A program made the position numbers and the translations under genes. From Catellatospora coxensis (GTDB taxonomy: Bacteria > Actinomycetota > Actinomycetes > Mycobacteriales > Micromonosporaceae): a DNA stretch of 64,000 bases. The notes beneath the pieces were generated by a model that did no database searches, was not told the DNA's origin, and saw only the letters and a program-made list of their open reading frames with translations. The stretch is taken from NCBI RefSeq assembly GCF_016862635.1, contig NZ_BONI01000011.1, positions 94,698 to 158,697 of the forward strand, written 5' to 3'. This document shows positions 59,528 through 64,000 of the stretch, piece by piece. Positions within the stretch are counted from its first letter, which is position 1. Each line of letters starts with the position of its first letter.

Positions 59528-60889
59528 TCAGCTGCAGGCGGTGCCGTTGAGGGTGAAGCCGGTGGGCGCGGAGCTGTTGCCGGTGTGGGTCGCCTGGAAT
59601 CCGATCGTGGTGGATCCGCCCGGCGGGATGGCCGCGTTGTAGCCGACGTTGGTCGCGGTCACCTGCCCGCTGGTCGGCGAGAACGTGGCGCTCCAGCCGG
59701 ACGTGATGTTCTGGCCGGAGGCGAGGGTGAAGCGCAGGGACCAGCCGTTGACGGCGGCCGAACCCGTGTTCGTGACGGCGATGTTCGCGACCAGGCCGTT
59801 GTTCCACGCATCGATCGCGACGGTGACGCGGCAGGAACCGGTGCCCGGCGGCGCGGACGGGCTGGGCGAGGCGGACGGGCTGGCCGGCACGCTCGGGCTG
59901 GGCGACGGGGACGGGCCGGCCGACCCGCTAGGGCTGGGTGGTGTGCTCGGACCCGTGGTGGTCAACCCGAAGAACGCGACGGCAGCCGCGGCCATGCCGC
60001 TCGACGGCAGGCTGTGACCGGCCCCCTGGATGCTGAGCGCCTCGACCCGCACGGTGCCCGACGAGTCGGCGAAGCGGCGGCGGTTCCAGTTGGCCTGCGG
60101 GGTGTCGGAGGAGGTCGGGGTCTGGCCGAGTCCGTGCACGTTGGTCCACTGCTCGACCGACTCCTGCAGCAACGAGTACGGCACGAGGGTGTCGCTGGTG
60201 CCGTGCCACAGCTGCACCCGGGGCCGCTGCCCGGTGAAACCCGGATTGACCTGGCGCACCGCGTCACCCCACTGCTGCGGGGTGCGGTTCATGCCGCCGC
60301 CGGTGCACTGGCTGCTTCCGGGCGGGTAGTCGGCCGCGTTGGCGAAGCAGTTGAACGGCACGCCCATGAACGATGCGCCGGCCTTGAACCTGTCCGGGTA
60401 GAGGGCGAGCATGTGCTGGGTCATCATGCCGCCTGACGAACTTCCCGTGACGAAGACGCGGTTGGCGTCACCGCCGTACTGGCGCGTGGCGTAACCGATC
60501 ATCGACATGATCGAGACCGGATCGCTGCCGCCGTCGCGGCGCTTGGCGGCGTCCGACCACGTGTCGAAACACCTGCCGAACCCGGCCTCCTGCATGGCGC
60601 TCGGGTAGATGACGATGAAGCCGTACTGGTTGGCCAGCGAGGCGAATTCGCTGCCGGAGTAGAAACCGGGGCCTGAACCGCCGCAGCCGTGCATGGCGAC
60701 CACGATCGCGGGGCTGGCCGGGCGGGAGTCGGGCACGTAGATGTGCATACGCATGCCGCCGGGGTTGCTGCCGAAGTTCGCGACCTCGACCAGCGAGGCG
60801 GCGAAGGCGGGTCGGACCGCCGGGATGGTGACTCCGGCCACCGCCAACGAGGCGGCGAGGGCGAGCAACAGCTTTCGTTTGATCTTCAT
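59528..60889 (-). CDS. Secreted CE1/PHB-depolymerase-type esterase with CBM2
   Basis: 453 residues. Signal peptide (1-31), esterase domain (VEVANFGSNPGGMRMHIYVP; VVAMHGCGGSGPGF; nucleophile Ser in FVTGSSSGGMMTQHMLALYP; LWHGTSDTLVPY for Asp; GAGHSLP for His), a Ser/Pro linker and a C-terminal CBM2 (CRVTVAIDAWNNGLVANIAV to FTLNGTAC). Distinct subfamily from the other two esterases; typical of acetylxylan/feruloyl esterases. ATG at 60889 with AAGGAGAC upstream. No shared operator was seen before it. Confidence 0.9.
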   Translation of the reverse strand: MKIKRKLLLALAASLAVAGVTIPAVRPAFAASLVEVANFGSNPGGMRMHIYVPDSRPASPAIVVAMHGCGGSGPGFYSGSEFASLANQYGFIVIYPSAMQEAGFGRCFDTWSDAAKRRDGGSDPVSIMSMIGYATRQYGGDANRVFVTGSSSGGMMTQHMLALYPDRFKAGASFMGVPFNCFANAADYPPGSSQCTGGGMNRTPQQWGDAVRQVNPGFTGQRPRVQLWHGTSDTLVPYSLLQESVEQWTNVHGLGQTPTSSDTPQANWNRRRFADSSGTVRVEALSIQGAGHSLPSSGMAAAAVAFFGLTTTGPSTPPSPSGSAGPSPSPSPSVPASPSASPSPSAPPGTGSCRVTVAIDAWNNGLVANIAVTNTGSAAVNGWSLRFTLASGQNITSGWSATFSPTSGQVTATNVGYNAAIPPGGSTTIGFQATHTGNSSAPTGFTLNGTACS

Positions 60890-62103
60890 GGTGTCTCCTT
60901 GGTTCCCGGTACGTGCCGGGAAAGGCCGTGCAGCCGCGCTCGCGCGCGAGGTGCTCACGGCTTGCCGGACGGCGGCAGAGGGCGTGGTGGCCGACGTGGC
61001 GGCACCCGTCCCGCCGATGCCGCTGGACGGCCGCGTTGCCTGACCGTCCGCACGTGACCACGCACGGCGCCGGTCCGCCGTGTGCTGAGTTGCGACTGTT
61101 TCCGACGCCCGGTTTCGCAACCGTCGCATGACAGATAGGGTCCCCTGTGGACAAAGAACTGTCAATTGACCCGCTGCGATAGGTTGCCGGACCGGCGCTC
61201 GGTGGGCGCTGGGCATGGATTTCGGACCGGCGGCGATGCCGCCGGATCGTGGGGGCGGCGTCGATGACGGGTCGGCGGTGTCCGGGTCGGCGCAGACCAC
61301 CAGGGCCATGCCCACCGCGCAGGAGAGGAACAGCCCGACGTCCGCCGCCGTGGAGCCCGTGCTAAACCCGATGACGACCACGCCGAGGAACGGTCCGATG
61401 GTGCAGCCCTGCGACGCTGTCGAGAGCCGGTGGGGCGCGGGGGATGCACCCGGCGCGGACCGAGTATTGGCGACCGCCATCGGGTGGGCGCTGGGAACCG
61501 CGCGGTGAAGGTGCCGGCTCGGGCCACGCCTGACTGTGCCGTGGCCGTGCCGGGACTTACGGACTGGACAGATCGTGTGTGCGAGAAACGGGGCGACGAC
61601 CTCTACACACGTTCGCCGATCTCTGCGCCATGCACTCCTTAAGGGGTAGCCGGTGGGGCGGCCGGCCGAGCGTGCCCGGAACGCTGCTGCCGATACCGGA
61701 CGACAGTGCCAGAGTATTGGCCTTCATTCAAGAGACAGCCGCTTGCGGCACCGTCAGCGGACCCGCATTCCACCGTCCGATCATGCACTTCAAAGCAGTG
61801 TTTCCGCAGGTAGTTCTGGCACCACGGCACTTGGATAAGGCCTTGCACCATGCCGCCATCTGGCACATGTGCGACCTTATTCGCCGCACCGCATAACAGT
61901 TTCGGCATGCCGATTCCCGAGAACAATCCGGCTGAAGACTGTGCGGACGAAGTGTTATGCCGTACCCCTGCGGCGGGTCGCATGATCCTCCCGCCGGTCC
62001 GGCGGCGGCGTCTTTCGCGCCGGTCGCCGCTCCGGCGGCTTGACGAAGAGCCAGGAATCGGGCCAGAGTCGACCACCCGATCTCCGACGACAGCGACGTG
62101 GAC
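60890..62103. other. 1.2-kb region without a supported gene
   Basis: Contains the CcdA-like remnant below and, from about 61500, a stretch of visibly lower GC with short frames that match no family I recognise. The sigma gene starts at its right end without an obvious Shine-Dalgarno sequence. Confidence 0.5.
61295..61408 (-). pseudogene. Possible remnant of a CcdA/DsbD-like membrane protein
   Basis: The minus frame reads GCTIGPFLGVVVIGFSTG and then a second hydrophobic run (DVGLFLSCAVGMALVV), which resembles the Cys-x-Gly-Pro helix pair of CcdA-type thiol:disulfide carriers. No complete gene surrounds it and no start signal is present, so it is probably a fragment or coincidence. Confidence 0.25.
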
Positions 62104-63639
62104 ATGCGACCCCAGAGCTCAGACGAAGTTGCACTCGTCATCGCAGCGCAGGCAGGCGACCGCCGGGCGCTGGACCGCCTGCTGCAGACATACCTGCCGT
62201 TCGTTTACACCATCGCGCGCAGGGCTCTCGACGCCGACGCCGGCGTCGACGACGTCGTGCAGGAGACGATGATGCGCGTCGTACGCGACCTGCAGGGCCT
62301 GCGCGTCCCCGGCCACTTCCGGGCATGGGTCGGCACCATCACGGTCCGCCAGATCAGCAACCACCTGCAACGGCGGCAGGCGCTCGACCCTCACGTCGAC
62401 GACCTGGCCGGTCTGGCCGAGCTGCCCGACGCCGGGGCCTCGTTCGAAGGACTGACGTTGCTCCGGCTCGGCATCGCCGAGCAGCGGCGGCAGGCGGCGC
62501 AGGCAGCACGTTGGCTGGACGCCGAGGACCGGGTGCTGCTGTCGCTGTGGTGGCTGGAGGTCGCCGGTCGGCTGACGCGGACCGAGCTCGCGGCAGCGGC
62601 CGGTGTCAGCGTCGCCCACGCCGGCGTGCGGGTGCAGCGTATGCGCCAGCACCTGGAGCAGTGCCGGGCACTCGTGGCGGCGCTGCACGCCCGGCCGCGG
62701 TGCCCGGCGCTCGACACCCTGGTGGCCGGCTGGGACGGCCGACCGACCTCGCCACTGCGTAAGCGCCTGGCCCGGCACGTCGGCGACTGCGATGTCTGCG
62801 ATCCGGCGGCTGGCGACCTCGTCGCGGCCGAGAAGCTCCTGATCGGACTCGCCTTGCTGCCGGTCCCCGTCGCACTCGGCGCGTCGGTCATCGGCAAGGC
62901 CGCCGCGACCACGGCGACGTCTTCGGCCGTGCTGGCCGGGACCGCCAAGGCGGGTCTGCTCGGCCTCAAGTCGCTGGCGACCCCTCAGCTCGTCGCAGCG
63001 GTCGTGACGGGCACCGTGGTGGTGGGCGCCGCGGTCGCCGTGGTCACCTGGCCCGCGGAATCTCCTGCCCCGCGCCCGGCAGCCGTGGCGCCGCCGCCGC
63101 GCTCCGCGACACCATCACGTGGCGCCGCCGTGCGCACCGCCGTCCCGAGCCGGACGCCCAGCCCGGCCAAACCCGTCGCCTCGCCCAGCCCTGCCGCGCT
63201 GTTGTCGCCGGGACGCAGTTCCCTGGAGGCAGGCGACGACGCAGGCCTGTTCGTCACCACCGCCGCAGCGCTCGGGGTCCTCACCCCGTTGTCCGCCACC
63301 AGCGGCGCAGCCGACCGCCAGCTGGCCACCTTCACCGTCGTGGCGGGCCTGGCCGACGGCAGATGCGTGTCCCTGCGCGCCGGCGACGGCCGATACCTGC
63401 GCCACTCATCGTGGCGGCTGCGGCTCAGCGCCGACGACGGCACCCCGTTGTTCCGGGGGGATGCGACCTTCTGCGTACGCGCGGCGGCCACGACCGGTTT
63501 GATAAACCTGGAGTCCAGCAACTATCCAGGCTGGTTCATCCGCCGCAGGGCAAGCGAGCTGTGGGTCGACCAGATCGACGGCTCTGCCGCCTTCCGGGTG
63601 GAGACGGCGTTCCGCGTCCGGCCGCCGCTGGCCGGGTAA
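62104..63639 (+). CDS. Membrane-spanning ECF sigma factor fused to anti-sigma zinc motif and CBM42 sensor
   Basis: 511 residues. Sigma region 2 at about 10-75 (AGDRRALDRLLQTYLPFVYT; DDVVQETMMRVVRDL) and region 4 at 118-188 (RTELAAAAGVSVAHAGVRVQ recognition HTH). A zinc anti-sigma-like motif follows: His225-x3-Cys229-x2-Cys232 (RHVGDCDVC). One clear transmembrane helix lies at 295-315 (VAAVVTGTVVVGAAVAVVTW), then a Pro/Ala/Ser linker (318-372) and a full-length CBM42/AbfB beta-trefoil (373-511; GRYLRHSSWRLRLSADDG, LFRGDATFCV, LESSNYPGWFIRR). CBM42 binds arabinofuranose. The chain would put sigma inside and the sugar sensor outside, suggesting release by proteolysis. ATG 62104 and GTG 62098 are both possible starts; neither has a good ribosome site. 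Confidence 0.85.
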   Translation: MRPQSSDEVALVIAAQAGDRRALDRLLQTYLPFVYTIARRALDADAGVDDVVQETMMRVVRDLQGLRVPGHFRAWVGTITVRQISNHLQRRQALDPHVDDLAGLAELPDAGASFEGLTLLRLGIAEQRRQAAQAARWLDAEDRVLLSLWWLEVAGRLTRTELAAAAGVSVAHAGVRVQRMRQHLEQCRALVAALHARPRCPALDTLVAGWDGRPTSPLRKRLARHVGDCDVCDPAAGDLVAAEKLLIGLALLPVPVALGASVIGKAAATTATSSAVLAGTAKAGLLGLKSLATPQLVAAVVTGTVVVGAAVAVVTWPAESPAPRPAAVAPPPRSATPSRGAAVRTAVPSRTPSPAKPVASPSPAALLSPGRSSLEAGDDAGLFVTTAAALGVLTPLSATSGAADRQLATFTVVAGLADGRCVSLRAGDGRYLRHSSWRLRLSADDGTPLFRGDATFCVRAAATTGLINLESSNYPGWFIRRRASELWVDQIDGSAAFRVETAFRVRPPLAG

Positions 63640-63704
63640 GCCCGTGAGCGGCCACACCTGCGATCGGTAGACTCCGATCTCCGGACACCGGCCCGGAACA
63701 CCTC

Positions 63705-63753
63705 CGAAATATTTTCGCTACATCTTGACGCGCAAGATGTTATCGGTCACATT
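63705..63753 (+). promoter_or_regulatory. Promoter of the last gene: CGAAA box, -35, operator, -10
   Basis: CGAAA-TAT-TTTCG (63705-63717), 7 nt, TTGACG (63725-63730), 17 nt with TGTTATCGGTCACA (63738-63751), CACATT (63748-63753). Same spacing as at 27260-27308, including CATCTTGAC and CACATTCGAC. A GC-rich hairpin-forming stretch (about 63800-63840) follows in the leader. Confidence 0.7.
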
Positions 63754-63977
63754 CGACACCGGAACAGTGAGACGCGTCTACGCGACGCTGTCCTCCGCCG
63801 TCGGGAGCGGGCGACGTCTTTTCAGGACGTGCTCCCGGCGGGGCAGCTGTGATCGCTCACTCTGCCCGACTCACTACAGGCACCCCGTGGCCGGCCGTCC
63901 TGACGCTTCGCGCGGCGACCACGGCGATGCCTCACGCCTTCGACCGGTCGTAAGTTCCGAGAACTAAGGAGATCGCC

Positions 63978-64000
63978 GTGAGCGGCATCAGCCCCGCAGC
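63978..64000 (+). CDS. Start of a gene cut by the window edge
   Basis: GTG at 63978 preceded at 6 nt by AAGGAG (63966-63971); only seven codons are visible (MSGISPA). The strong ribosome site and the upstream regulated promoter suggest another member of the carbohydrate regulon. Product unknown. Confidence 0.5.

Noticed and set aside
61509..62097. Short frames left of the sigma gene that could be a phage or transposon remnant
   Set aside because: No transposase motif, terminal inverted repeat or target duplication was found, only a lower GC content.

Overview
The window is very GC-rich actinobacterial DNA. The dense family of secreted ricin-B (CBM13) glycoside hydrolases, the Tat/Sec signal peptides and the regulator families point to a filamentous soil actinomycete, most like Micromonosporaceae (Catellatospora/Micromonospora/Actinoplanes type). 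The genus is an inference.

There are two halves. From 1 to about 20.2 kb lie housekeeping and detoxification genes: the 5' part of pgi, a cyclase-family hydrolase with a 3-hydroxyisobutyrate-dehydrogenase-like protein, a MarR/MMPL exporter pair, an FBP zinc protein, TetR, SDR and XRE genes, a WrbA-like flavoprotein, an MFS pump and an MBL-fold hydrolase. A MarR-controlled block at 13.7-19.3 kb holds an LLM-monooxygenase/BBE-oxidase fusion, a zinc alcohol dehydrogenase and an aldehyde dehydrogenase, as expected for stepwise oxidation of an alcohol or aldehyde compound.

From 20.2 kb to the end is a polysaccharide-utilisation region. It encodes secreted enzymes for plant cell wall side chains and backbones: a GH54 arabinofuranosidase, a ThuA/DUF1080 protein, a PQQ-type sugar dehydrogenase, GH43, a GH95 alpha-L-fucosidase, two GH141-like beta-helix proteins, a GH27 alpha-galactosidase, a GH10 xylanase, three CE1/PHB-depolymerase-like esterases and an SGNH (CE3-like) esterase. 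In its middle (35.3-46.3 kb) is a cytoplasmic sugar-acid pathway: ABC importer, mutarotase, aldose 1-dehydrogenase, two COG3618 lactonase-type amidohydrolases, an enolase-superfamily dehydratase, a KduD-like SDR, a zinc dehydrogenase and a FadR-type regulator. With GH95 and GH141 next to it, the best reading is non-phosphorylating L-fucose (6-deoxyhexose) catabolism.

The promoters are strikingly standardised. One set (27.16, 27.28, 46.57, 58.05, 63.73 kb) has a TTGAC -35 box, a 17-18 nt spacer that is itself the operator TGTTATCGGTCACA, and a CACATT-like -10 box; three of these also carry a CGAAA-N2/3-TTTCG box 7-8 nt upstream. A second set (46.35, 48.53, 56.22, 57.98 kb, with related sites at 27.1, 32.67, 38.58, 40.78, 41.84 kb) places TATGACGTCATA-type sites in the spacer. 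That set includes the FadR gene's own promoter, so FadR is the likely ligand of the site.

At 62.1-63.6 kb is the most unusual gene: an ECF sigma factor continuous with a zinc anti-sigma motif (Hx3Cx2C), one transmembrane helix, a Pro-rich linker and an arabinose-binding CBM42 (AbfB) domain. It looks like a one-polypeptide sensor of extracellular arabinose side chains beside the hemicellulase genes. No tRNA, rRNA, CRISPR array, insertion sequence or phage gene was recognised.
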